Source: Beijerinckiaceae bacterium
GTDB lineage: Bacteria; Pseudomonadota; Alphaproteobacteria; Rhizobiales; Beijerinckiaceae
DNA length: 64,000 bases
Assembly: GCA_021324915.1 (NCBI GenBank)
Contig: JAJPIC010000027.1
Location: 186,001 to 250,000 of the forward strand
Reading direction: 5' to 3'
Shown here: piece by piece, positions 18,718-26,790 of the stretch
How the letters are laid out: each line of letters begins with the position of its first letter
How positions within the stretch are numbered: the stretch's first letter is position 1
Notes under the pieces: generated by a model
Database searches by the model: none
The model's input: the letters and a program-made list of their open reading frames with translations, nothing else
Told to the model about the DNA's origin: nothing
Program-made: the position numbers and the translations under genes

Positions 18718-19849
18718 ATGCGCGCCGAAGCCGAAGCGCTTGTTCAATCGATCAAGCAGTCCATGGGCCTGCTGAGGAGGCATCTTTGACGTCGATGCCG
18801 CCACGCGCCGACTGGCCGAACTGAACGCCAAGGCGGAAGACCCGAATCTCTGGAGCGATACGGAAGCCGCGCAGAAGATCATGCGCGAAAGGACCGAGCT
18901 CGAGGAGCGGCTCGGCTCGCTTGCGCATTTCGAATCCGAGCTTGAAGACGCAACGACTTTGGTCGAGCTCGGCGAAACCGAAGGCGATGCTGACGCGGAG
19001 GCGGAAGGTCTCGGCCAGCTCCGGGCCCTGAAGAAGGAGGCGGAGCGGCGGCAAATCGAGGCGCTGCTCTCGGGCGAAGCCGATCAGAACGACACTTATA
19101 TCGAAGTCCACGCGGGCGCCGGGGGCACCGAGAGCTGCGACTGGGCGCGCATGCTGCTGCGCATGTATATCCGTTGGGCCGAGCGGCAGAAGTTCAAGGT
19201 CGAGATTATCGAAGAGACGCCGGGCGAAGAGGCCGGCATCAAGTCCGGCACGTTGCTCGTGAAGGGTCATAATGCGCATGGCTGGGCGAAGACGGAATCG
19301 GGTGTCCACCGTCTGGTTCGCATCTCGCCGTTCGATGCCAATGCGCGGCGCCATACGAGCTTTGCTTCGGTCTGGGTCTATCCGGTGATCGACGACCGCA
19401 TCAATATAGACGTGAAGGAATCCGACTGCCGGATCGACACCTATCGCTCGTCCGGCGCCGGCGGGCAGCACGTGAACACCACCGACTCGGCCGTGCGCAT
19501 CACCCATATGCCGACGGGAATTGTCGTTGCCTGCCAGAGCGAGCGTTCGCAGCATAAGAACCGCGCGACCGCCTGGAATATGCTGCGCGCGCGCCTTTAC
19601 GAGCGCGAGATGGAAAAGCGCGAGGCGGCAGCCAATGCAACCGAAGCCGCCAAGACGGACATCGGCTGGGGGCATCAGATCCGCTCTTATGTTTTGCAGC
19701 CTTATCAGCTCGTCAAGGATTTACGCACCGGCGTCACGTCGGGAACGCCGAGCGACGTTCTCGACGGCGATCTTTCATCCTTCATGGAAGCTGCGCTCGC
19801 GCAAAAGGTCCATGGTGGCGGCCCGGCGGAAGTCGAGGACGTCGATTGA
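18718..19849 (+). CDS. prfB: Peptide chain release factor 2 with programmed +1 frameshift
   Basis: Recognises UGA/UAA stop codons and releases the peptide. The gene is in two frames: 23 codons from the ATG at 18718 to the CTT at 18784, then an in-frame TGA at 18787, with the remainder read in +1 from 18788. The slip site is CTT TGA C, preceded by a Shine-Dalgarno-like AGGAGG (18775-18780), as in the known autoregulated prfB frameshift. The product is about 376 residues, with the SPF motif in RISPFDANARRH and the catalytic GGQ in SSGAGGQHVNTTDSAV. Confidence 0.96.
18775..18790 (+). promoter_or_regulatory. prfB programmed frameshift signal
   Basis: AGGAGG, then CAT, then CTT TGA C. The internal Shine-Dalgarno-like element and the slippery CTT followed by a weak-context UGA stop match the classical RF2 autoregulation site. 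Low RF2 lets ribosomes slip +1 and make more RF2. Confidence 0.93.
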
Positions 19850-19913
19850 TCTGAGCAGACGCGGGACCGGGCGAACTGCGAGGCGGCGCGCGCCTCGTTG
19901 AGAGGAGCGCGGC

Positions 19914-20720
19914 GTGAACAAGCAACGCGAAAAAATTTTCAACATCCCGGCCGTCATCGTCTGGTTCGTGCTTCTGCTCGTCGGCATCGAAGCCGTGCGC
20001 GAGCTTCTTCCGCCCGAACGCGATCTCGATCTCGTTGCCAATTTCGGCTTCGTGCCGGGGCGCTTCACTTTCGCCTTCGATCCAGACCGAATAGCCGCGA
20101 CGCTCACGGCGAGCGCTGACGCGACGCAGGCCGAGCTTGAGCGGTTCTTTCTGGGCTCCGGACACCCGCTCTGGTGGACGCCGCTGACTTATTCTTTGCT
20201 GCACGCGGGCTGGATGCATGTCGGATTGAATTGCCTCTGGCTCGTTCCGTTCGGTGCTGCGGTGGCACGCCGGTTCGGCAATTTGCGCTTTGTTCTATTT
20301 TGCGTGGCAACGGCGATTGCCGGCGCCTTGGCACATTACGTCACGCATATGACCGATCTCCAGCCGGTGATCGGCGCTTCCGCTATCGTGTCCGGCATGA
20401 TGGGGGCCGCGCTGCGTTTCGTCTTCCAGCCTGGTGCGGGTTTCTTGCTCGGCAGCCGAGATCGGGAACGTCCGCCCTATCGCGTGCCGCCGCTTGCGCT
20501 TCGTGATGTGATCGCCAACCGAACCGCTTTGGCTTTTTTGCTCCTCTGGTTCGGCGGCGATATTCTCTTCGGCATCGGGATTGGCGCGACATCTCTCGGC
20601 ATGCCCGGAGCCACCGTTGCCTGGCAGGCGCATATCGGCGGCTTTCTCTTCGGCCTGTTGTGCTTTGCGCTCTTCGATCCGCCCGCCGATGCGCCGCGGG
20701 CGACCAATCCTCTCGCATGA
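19914..20720 (+). CDS. Rhomboid family intramembrane serine protease
   Basis: 268 residues with six or so membrane segments. The catalytic serine is in GASAIVSGMMGA (usual motif GxSG, here with Ala after the Ser and SG three residues on), and the catalytic His in WQAHIGGFLFGL. The HAGWMHVGLN segment with the L1-type His/Asn is also conserved. The start is GTG at 19914 with a GAGAGGAG site eight or so bases upstream. It follows prfB by 64 bases on the same strand. Substrate unknown. Confidence 0.9.
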   Translation: MNKQREKIFNIPAVIVWFVLLLVGIEAVRELLPPERDLDLVANFGFVPGRFTFAFDPDRIAATLTASADATQAELERFFLGSGHPLWWTPLTYSLLHAGWMHVGLNCLWLVPFGAAVARRFGNLRFVLFCVATAIAGALAHYVTHMTDLQPVIGASAIVSGMMGAALRFVFQPGAGFLLGSRDRERPPYRVPPLALRDVIANRTALAFLLLWFGGDILFGIGIGATSLGMPGATVAWQAHIGGFLFGLLCFALFDPPADAPRATNPLA

Positions 20721-21047
20721 GCGAAGGCTGATCTTCGGCAACCACGCGATGCACGTGTTGCACCGCGTTGGAACTTCGGCATCGCTTTAGAGTTAAAGGC
20801 TCTCAGAAAGCTCAGGATAACGCTTGCGCCCCGCGTAACCTTAACGCCGAGGTCTAATCGCATGACTTATTGGAATCTTCCCTGGAAAAGCGCCGCTTGG
20901 ACTCTCTTCGGGCGAAACGTAGCGTCTGACGCGAATGTCGCCTTGGGAGTTGCGCCTTTACCAGAAGCGAGGCATGCTTCAAAAATCCAATCGCCGAAGA
21001 GCGATGGACAGGGAAAAGGAAACGCTCCGACCAAAGAGGAGGGTGAA

Positions 21048-21482
21048 ATGACTGTGGCGCGCATACTTGCTACCAAGGGCCGTGAGGTCCAAACGGCGCA
21101 GCCGCACAGGACCTTGAGAGAAGTTGCGGAAATTCTCGCTGCGCGCGGCATCGGCGCCGTCGTCGTTGCCGATATCCAAGGCAGCGTCCTGGGAATTTTG
21201 TCCGAGCGTGACATCGTTCGGGCGGTCGCCCACCGCGGCGCCAAAGCACTCGACGACGCCGCGTCCATGCATATGACGACGCAGGTCATCACGGCGAGCG
21301 AGGAAGAAACCGTCCTGGCGATGGCGGAGAAAATGACTGCCGGCCGATTCAGGCACATGCCCGTCGTCAAAGAAGGCCGGCTTGCCGGCATTGTCTCGAT
21401 CGGCGACGTGATGAAATTCCGGCTCGCCGAAATGGAGCACGAACATTCGGCGATGCGCGACTATATCGCCTCCGCCGCCTAG
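21048..21482 (+). CDS. CBS-domain pair protein
   Basis: 144 residues containing two CBS repeats (about 10-65 and 75-130; motifs GIGAVVVADIQGSVLGILSE and RFRHMPVVKEGRLAGIVS). Such stand-alone pairs bind adenine nucleotides and act as sensors or modulators. I set the start at the ATG at 21048 because GAGGAGGGTGAA lies directly upstream and MTVARILATKG is the common family start; the open frame upstream to 20862 looks non-coding. A terminator hairpin follows. Confidence 0.92.
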   Translation: MTVARILATKGREVQTAQPHRTLREVAEILAARGIGAVVVADIQGSVLGILSERDIVRAVAHRGAKALDDAASMHMTTQVITASEEETVLAMAEKMTAGRFRHMPVVKEGRLAGIVSIGDVMKFRLAEMEHEHSAMRDYIASAA

Positions 21483-21506
21483 AAAATCCATAAGTCGACA
21501 TTGGCG

Positions 21507-21532
21507 CGCCGCCGCAGGGCGGCGTTTCTTTT
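21507..21532 (+). terminator. Rho-independent terminator of the CBS gene
   Basis: Stem CGCCGCC / GGCGGCG with a GCAG loop, followed by TTTCTTTT, 24 bases after the CBS stop codon. Confidence 0.85.
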
Positions 21533-21648
21533 AGCGGGCCTTTTCGCGAGCCTCTTTGTCGGCCCGATGTTCAATTCAGCGAACCAGTCCAGCATTGGAT
21601 CCGGATTGCTTCGTCGCAAGGCTCTTCGCAACGAAGGCTTCTCGCCGC

Positions 21649-22047
21649 CTAATCGAAAATAAGGCTCGTGCCTTCGGAGCTTGCCGCCAATCGCCGATAA
21701 AAGCATGAGCGCCGGCCGGTGTGGCAGGCGCCGCCGTCGCCGGCGGGCTCGACCTTCAAAAGCAGCACGTCCTGGTCGCAGTCGGTGCGGATTTCCTTGA
21801 CCTTCTGCTGCTGACCGGAGGTATCGCCCTTGCGCCAGAGGCTTTGGCGCGAGCGCGACCAATAATGCGCGATGCCGGTCTCGAGCGTGAGCCGCAGCGC
21901 TTCTTCGTTCATATAGGCGAACATGAGCACGGCGCCGTCGTGCGCATCGATCACGATACAGCCGATCAGTCCGTCGCGGTCGAAGCGCGGCGTGAAAACC
22001 TTGCCTTCCTCGAGCTCATGCTTGGTCACGGGAGCTTGAAAGGGCAT
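21649..22047 (-). CDS. hisI: Phosphoribosyl-AMP cyclohydrolase
   Basis: Third step of histidine biosynthesis: opens the adenine ring of PR-AMP. 132 residues, the size of the single-domain enzyme. Motifs are intact: [26 protein letters not shown], the metal-binding DCDQD and the C-terminal zinc cysteines in [13 protein letters not shown]. It lies 43 bases downstream of folE on the same strand, so the two may share a transcript. Confidence 0.96.
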   Translation of the reverse strand: MPFQAPVTKHELEEGKVFTPRFDRDGLIGCIVIDAHDGAVLMFAYMNEEALRLTLETGIAHYWSRSRQSLWRKGDTSGQQQKVKEIRTDCDQDVLLLKVEPAGDGGACHTGRRSCFYRRLAASSEGTSLIFD

Positions 22048-22090
22048 GGATCCTTCCGGACGCGACCTTAGGCCGCCGCGGGCGCACCCG

Positions 22091-22735
22091 CTACTTGCTT
22101 CGCACCAAGGTGAGAAAGCGCACTTGCTCGGCCGGATCGTCGCGGAAAACGCCGGTGAATTGATTGGTCACCGTCGTCGTGCCTTGCTTCAACACGCCGC
22201 GCATCGACATGCACATATGTTCGGCCTCGATCATCACGGCGCAGCCGCGCGGCTTCAAATAGCGCTCGATGGCGCCGACGATCTGCGCGGTGAGGGATTC
22301 TTGCGTCTGCAGGCGGCGCGCATAAATATCGACCAGCCGCGCGAGCTTGGAGAGGCCGACGACGCCCTCGTTTTCGCCGACGTAATAGGCAATGTGGACC
22401 TTGCCGACGAAAGGCACCATGTGATGCTCGCAATGCGACGAAAAGGAAATGTCGCGAACGAGGATCAGATCGTCGTAGCCCTGCACGTCCTCGAAGACGC
22501 GCGACAGCACGTCGCTCGCGTCGGCGCTATAGCCCGAAAAAAATTCCTCATAGGCCTTGACCACGCGCAGCGGCGTGTCGCGCAGTCCTTCGCGGTCCGG
22601 ATCATCGCCCGCCCACAGAATGAGCGTTCTAACGGCGGCTTCGGCTTCTTCGCGGGTGGGACGGATCGGTGGGGTCGCGGCGGGTCTTGGTTGCTGCTGC
22701 TTGCGATCGAGCAAGGACTTAACCACGTCATCCAT
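22091..22735 (-). CDS. folE: GTP cyclohydrolase I
   Basis: Converts GTP to dihydroneopterin triphosphate, the first step to folate (and queuosine-type precursors). 214 residues with the family signature: [37 protein letters not shown], the zinc Cys in [14 protein letters not shown] and [14 protein letters not shown]. The Cys and His residues for zinc are all present. It is upstream of hisI. Confidence 0.97.
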   Translation of the reverse strand: MDDVVKSLLDRKQQQPRPAATPPIRPTREEAEAAVRTLILWAGDDPDREGLRDTPLRVVKAYEEFFSGYSADASDVLSRVFEDVQGYDDLILVRDISFSSHCEHHMVPFVGKVHIAYYVGENEGVVGLSKLARLVDIYARRLQTQESLTAQIVGAIERYLKPRGCAVMIEAEHMCMSMRGVLKQGTTTVTNQFTGVFRDDPAEQVRFLTLVRSK

Positions 22736-22907
22736 GTGGTGCCTCCTATAAGGGTCATCTATTGCCGCAACCCCCGCCGAGCAAGGTCATTGCGGTCATT
22801 TCGGGCAGCAGCGGTCGGAAATCTCCCAAATCTCGTTCGCCAAGCCTCGGTATCCTATATAGGGTTTGTTCGGTGCCGTCATCCGGGCCTCTTTGCCATC
22901 TTGACCC

Positions 22908-23351
22908 ATGCTGAATGACGTCTACAGCGCCAAGATTCTCGAGCTTGCGGCGAACATTCCCCGCCAGGGCAGGCTGCCCATGCCCGACGCGACGGCGCGT
23001 GCCCATTCCAAGCTCTGCGGATCGACCGTGATCGTCGACCTCAAAATGCGCGACGGCAAGGTCACGGATTTCGCGCATGACGTGAAGGCCTGCGCGCTCG
23101 GCCAGGCAGCGGCCTCGATCATGGCGCGCAACGTCATCGGCGCGACTGGCCCCGAGTTGCGCAAATTGCGCGACGAGGTGCGTGCCATGTTGAAGGAGAA
23201 CGGTCCGCCTCCGGAGGGCAAATGGGCCGAAATCGCAGTCCTCGAGCCGGTACGCGATTACAAGGCCCGCCACGCCTCGACCTTGCTGACATTCGAAGCC
23301 ACCGTCGACGCCGTGGAGCAGATCGAGCAGGCGGTCCATGCCGCAGAATGA
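22908..23351 (+). CDS. NifU-like iron-sulfur cluster scaffold-type protein
   Basis: 147 residues matching the IscU/NifU N-terminal fold. Candidate cluster cysteines are in HSKLCGST and DVKACALGQAAAS. The third conserved Cys is not obvious: the third region reads KWAEIAVLEPVRDYKARHAS without a Cys, as in a divergent alphaproteobacterial branch. Its last 14 bases overlap yidD, so translation is probably coupled. It is divergent from folE. Confidence 0.88.
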   Translation: MLNDVYSAKILELAANIPRQGRLPMPDATARAHSKLCGSTVIVDLKMRDGKVTDFAHDVKACALGQAAASIMARNVIGATGPELRKLRDEVRAMLKENGPPPEGKWAEIAVLEPVRDYKARHASTLLTFEATVDAVEQIEQAVHAAE

Positions 23352-23694
23352 GGATAAGCAAGCCCCGGGCTTTGCAGATCTTTACGCGCGCATCGCCGTT
23401 CTGCCTCGCCGCTTCGCGCATTATGCGATCCGCGCCTATCAGCTGACCTTTTCCGCTTTTGCCGGGCGCCAGTGCCGGCACGAGCCCTCGTGCTCGGCCT
23501 ATATGGACGAGGCCATCGCACGACATGGACTTTGGGCCGGCGGCCTGCTCGGCCTCGCGCGCCTTTGCCGCTGCCATCCCCGGGGAACCTCGGGCTATGA
23601 TCCCGTGCCGGACGCGCTGCCGGGCCGCGGGCCGGGCGTCTTTCTCTTCGGACTGCGGCGTGGGCGGTCGATCGAAGCGCATGATCCGCATTGA
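23338..23694 (+). CDS. yidD: Membrane protein insertion efficiency factor YidD
   Basis: A 118-residue member of the YidD family (small basic membrane-associated protein assisting YidC-mediated insertion). Signature residues are clear: AYQLTFSAFAGRQCRHEPSCS, SAYMDEAIARHG and RLCRCHPRGTSGYDPVP. It overlaps the upstream NifU-like gene by 14 bases. Confidence 0.93.
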   Translation: MPQNEDKQAPGFADLYARIAVLPRRFAHYAIRAYQLTFSAFAGRQCRHEPSCSAYMDEAIARHGLWAGGLLGLARLCRCHPRGTSGYDPVPDALPGRGPGVFLFGLRRGRSIEAHDPH

Positions 23695-23722
23695 ATTTCA
23701 GGATTCGTGAACAGGAATGGAT

Positions 23723-24343
23723 ATGAGCGAAGTCAATCCGCGCGTGGCCGATTATCCGATCGACAGACAATTCCTCGAGCGCTGGTCGCCGCGTGCCTTC
23801 ACCGGCGAGCCGGTGCCCGAAAATGAGCTTCGTACCATGTTCGAAGCCGCGCGCTGGGCGCCTTCCTCCAGCAATCTACAGCCGTGGCGCTTTCTCTATG
23901 CGCGACAGGGCACGCCGCATTTCGAGAAATTCCTCGCGCTTCTTGTCGACGGCAACAAGGTCTGGGCGAAGAACGCGGGTGCGCTCGTTGTTTTGATCTC
24001 GAAGACGACGCAGCCGGTCAGCGGGACCGACAAGGTCGCTCCTTCCCGCACCCATTCCTTCGATACGGGAACCGCCTGGGGCTATCTCGCGCTCGAAGCG
24101 ATGCGGCTCGGCTGGGCGGCCCATGCCATGGCCGGCTTCCATGTCGAACGCACGATTGTCGATCTCGGAATACCGGAGGATTATCGGCCCGAAGCCGCTA
24201 TTGCGATTGGCCGGCGCGACGACAAGTCGATTCTTCCCGAATATTTGCAGGCGCGGGAGGAGCCAAACAGCCGCCGGCCGCAACGGGACTTCGTTTCCGA
24301 AGGCGGCTTTCCGCCTCCGGATCGCCGCCCGGAACAATTTTAG
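23723..24343 (+). CDS. Nitroreductase family protein
   Basis: An FMN-dependent NAD(P)H oxidoreductase fold, 206 residues. FMN-binding features include SPRAFTGEPVPE, FEAARWAPSSSNLQPWRFLYA and a C-terminal IAIGRRDD. Start chosen at 23723 because AGGA lies six bases upstream; an ATG six bases earlier is possible. The substrate is unknown. It is followed nine bases later by a small hypothetical gene on the same strand. Confidence 0.9.
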   Translation: MSEVNPRVADYPIDRQFLERWSPRAFTGEPVPENELRTMFEAARWAPSSSNLQPWRFLYARQGTPHFEKFLALLVDGNKVWAKNAGALVVLISKTTQPVSGTDKVAPSRTHSFDTGTAWGYLALEAMRLGWAAHAMAGFHVERTIVDLGIPEDYRPEAAIAIGRRDDKSILPEYLQAREEPNSRRPQRDFVSEGGFPPPDRRPEQF

Positions 24344-24352
24344 GAGAGACGC

Positions 24353-24571
24353 ATGACGAAATATAACAGGCCGCGCGAGATCATCGAATTCTGCTTGAAG
24401 CCGCTCGGCATATCCGACAAGACGCCGGAATATAAGGAGACGTACAGGCGCCTCGAACACGTCATCAAGACGTTTCAGCTGGCGGCGGCGCGCGAGAAAC
24501 AGCCCGTCTCCGTCGACTTCTCGAATATGAAGACGATCACGATCGACGAACGCGCTCACGGCGACGAATGA
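24353..24571 (+). CDS. Small hypothetical protein downstream of nitroreductase
   Basis: 72 residues with an AGGAGA ribosome site. Soluble and charged, with no signal peptide or membrane segment; begins MTKYNRPREIIEFCLKPLGI. No recognised family. Tight spacing to the nitroreductase (nine bases) suggests a shared transcript. Confidence 0.65.
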   Translation: MTKYNRPREIIEFCLKPLGISDKTPEYKETYRRLEHVIKTFQLAAAREKQPVSVDFSNMKTITIDERAHGDE

Positions 24572-24584
24572 GCGCCGCGCGCGT

Positions 24585-24836
24585 TCAATTCGCTTTAGTC
24601 GCCGGCGCCGTGTCGCAGGTGTTCGACATCGCCCAATTGCCAGTTTGGTGCACGTTCTGGCAAGGCTTCGGCGCGTCAGGCGGGAGCACGCCGCCGACCG
24701 GATCGATACAATGGGCGTGATTGGTCACGGGGTTAATTTCCGCTACCTTGCACTTGGGCGCGCTTTGGGCTTGCGCCGCGGCGTGAGCGACGCAGAAAAG
24801 GCTCGCCAAAAGCGTCGCTCCGAGAAGTCTCTTCAT
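24585..24836 (-). CDS. Small secreted Cys-containing protein
   Basis: 83 residues from the ATG at 24836 (AGGAAAC just upstream). A signal peptide MKRLLGATLLASLFCVAHA is followed by a mature part of about 60 residues with four cysteines (in PKCKVAEI, AHCIDP, KPCQNV and NTCDTA), which could form two disulphides in the periplasm. Family not recognised. Confidence 0.7.
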   Translation of the reverse strand: MKRLLGATLLASLFCVAHAAAQAQSAPKCKVAEINPVTNHAHCIDPVGGVLPPDAPKPCQNVHQTGNWAMSNTCDTAPATKAN

Positions 24837-24889
24837 GTTTCCTCCGGTCATTCTAACACCCGTTCATTGTCTATTTGTCGGATTGCAGG

Positions 24890-26002
24890 CTAGGCCGCAA
24901 GCACCGGCCGCTTGAGCGCCAGCCCGAGGCTCTTTGCGACCGCCGGATGCGTAATGGAACCGCGGTCGACATTGAGCCCGGCGCGCAGTCCCGGATCTTC
25001 GAAGATGGCCGCGCGGCCGCCCGAGGCGATCTTCAGCCCGTAAGGAAGGGTCGCATTGTTGAGCGCGTGGCTCGAAGTATGCGGCACGGCGCCCGGCATA
25101 TTGGCGACGCAATAATGGACGATGCCGTCCACGACGTATGTGGGCTCGGCATGAGTTATCGGATGCGAGGTTTCGAAACAGCCGCCCTGGTCGATCGAGA
25201 CATCGACCAGCACCGCGCCCTTCTTCATCTCTTTCAGCATCGCGCGGGTAACGAGCTTGGGCGCGCTGGCTCCGGCGATCAGAACAGCGCCGATCACGGC
25301 GTCGGCTCCGAGCACTTCCGCTTCGATCGCGGCATGCGAGGCAAAACGCGTGCGCACCCGGCCCTGGAACAGATCGTCGAGCTGGCGCAGGCGCGGCAAG
25401 GAGCGGTCGAGCACGCTTACTTCCGCGCCGAGCCCGACAGCCATCCGCGCCGCCTGGGTTCCGACCACTCCGCCCCCGAGGATCGCCACGCGAGCGGGCG
25501 CCACGCCGGGAACGCCGCCGAGCAACATGCCGCGTCCACCGCTGTGGCGCTGCAGCGCCGTTCCGGCCGCTTCGATTGCGAGCCGGCCTGCGACTTCGCT
25601 CATCGGGGCGAGCAAGGGCAGGCTCGTGCCGTCGGGGCCGATCACGGTCTCATAGGCGATCGCCGTACAGCCCGATGCCATCAATCCTTCGGCCTGGCGC
25701 GGATCGGGCGCGAGATGCAGATAGGCGAAGAGGATCTGATCCTCGCGCAGTTGCACCCATTCGGAAGGCTGCGGTTCCTTCACCTTCACGATCAGCTCCG
25801 ACTGGGCGAAGATTTCCCTCGCGCTCGGCGCGATCTCGGCGCCGACCGCGAGATAATCGGCGTCGCTTGCGCCGATGCCTTCGCCGGCGCCGGTTTCGAC
25901 TGCGACCTCATGGCCGGCGGCGACGAATTCGCGTGCCGAATCGGGCGTGAGGCCGACGCGATATTCATGAACTTTGATCTCCTTGACGACGCCGACCCGC
26001 AT
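24890..26002 (-). CDS. ald: Alanine dehydrogenase
   Basis: NAD-dependent interconversion of L-alanine and pyruvate plus ammonium. 370 residues, the usual length. Conserved features: MRVGVVKEIKVHEYRVGLTP, the substrate-site KVKEPQPSEW, YLHLAPD, the dinucleotide-binding VAILGGGVVGTQAARMAVGLGAEV and the final HPAVAKSLGL. An Lrp-type regulator is divergently transcribed next to it, the usual AldR arrangement. Confidence 0.96.
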   Translation of the reverse strand: MRVGVVKEIKVHEYRVGLTPDSAREFVAAGHEVAVETGAGEGIGASDADYLAVGAEIAPSAREIFAQSELIVKVKEPQPSEWVQLREDQILFAYLHLAPDPRQAEGLMASGCTAIAYETVIGPDGTSLPLLAPMSEVAGRLAIEAAGTALQRHSGGRGMLLGGVPGVAPARVAILGGGVVGTQAARMAVGLGAEVSVLDRSLPRLRQLDDLFQGRVRTRFASHAAIEAEVLGADAVIGAVLIAGASAPKLVTRAMLKEMKKGAVLVDVSIDQGGCFETSHPITHAEPTYVVDGIVHYCVANMPGAVPHTSSHALNNATLPYGLKIASGGRAAIFEDPGLRAGLNVDRGSITHPAVAKSLGLALKRPVLAA

Positions 26003-26016
26003 GGAATCACCTCGAT

Positions 26017-26039
26017 GATTCGGAAATTAGTCTCGAATC
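26017..26039. promoter_or_regulatory. Inverted repeat in the ald/lrp intergenic region
   Basis: GATTCG (26017-26022) and CGAATC (26034-26039) are separated by 11 mostly AT-rich bases, 15 bases upstream of the ald start. A candidate binding site for the divergent Lrp/AsnC regulator. Confidence 0.4.
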
Positions 26040-26118
26040 CGTTTACGCCTCTATCCAAGCAGAATTTCGGCAATTACAGTAAGGACAAGCAGCTAAACGC
26101 AGGTTAACGGCGAAAAAG

Positions 26119-26652
26119 ATGATGTTGACGCAGGATTCCGCCGACCAGGATCTCGATCGTTTCGACCGCGCCATTCTGGCGGCGCTCGCAGCGGATGCGC
26201 GCATCAGCATCGCGGATCTTGCGCCGCGAATTGGACTCTCGAGCACCGCCTGTGCACGGCGGCTGAAGGCGCTCGAGGAACGCCGAATCATACAAGGCTA
26301 TCACGCCACGCTCGATCATCAGCGGCTCGGATTTTCGGCGACCGTTCTCGTGCGAATCAGTCTCGAATCGCAAAGAGAGGAGGATTTCGAAGCCTTCGAA
26401 CGCGCGGTGGGCCAATGCACTTCGGTCGTGCGCTGCTACTTGATGTCGGGAAACGACGATTATCAGCTCGTCGTGCTCTGCCGCGACATCGCGGATTTCG
26501 AACATATTCACAAGACGCAATTGGCCCGTCTGCCGAGGGTCGCGCGCATTCAATCGAGCTTTGCGCTGCGTGCCGTGATCGATCGGAACTTGCCTGCCGC
26601 GCTGCTTGGGCCCATATCGGGCAGACGGCCGGGCGGCCTGCGGCGAAAGTAA
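26119..26652 (+). CDS. Lrp/AsnC family regulator, probable regulator of ald
   Basis: 177 residues: N-terminal winged helix-turn-helix (about 10-65; DRFDRAILAALAADARISIADLA, then LSSTACARRLKALEERRII) and a C-terminal amino-acid-binding RAM domain (about 75-160; VLVRISLESQ, CYLMSGNDDYQLVVLCRD). Divergent from alanine dehydrogenase, so it likely activates ald in response to alanine, as AldR proteins do. Confidence 0.92.
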   Translation: MMLTQDSADQDLDRFDRAILAALAADARISIADLAPRIGLSSTACARRLKALEERRIIQGYHATLDHQRLGFSATVLVRISLESQREEDFEAFERAVGQCTSVVRCYLMSGNDDYQLVVLCRDIADFEHIHKTQLARLPRVARIQSSFALRAVIDRNLPAALLGPISGRRPGGLRRK

Positions 26653-26790
26653 CCGCGTTCGGTAAACCTTCTTGGGGACTAGGCCTTTTGGGCCGGCGTC
26701 GGGGGCTCCGGCGCATATTGCGGGCCGTAAGTCATGATAATATCACGGGGAAGACGCAGCCTTGGGCGAGGCAAACCGAAGGAGGTTAAC

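Noticed and set aside
20862-21047. N-terminal extension of the CBS protein
   Set aside because: A strong GAGGAGGG ribosome site and the family-typical MTVARILATKG start are at 21048; the upstream residues do not look like coding sequence.
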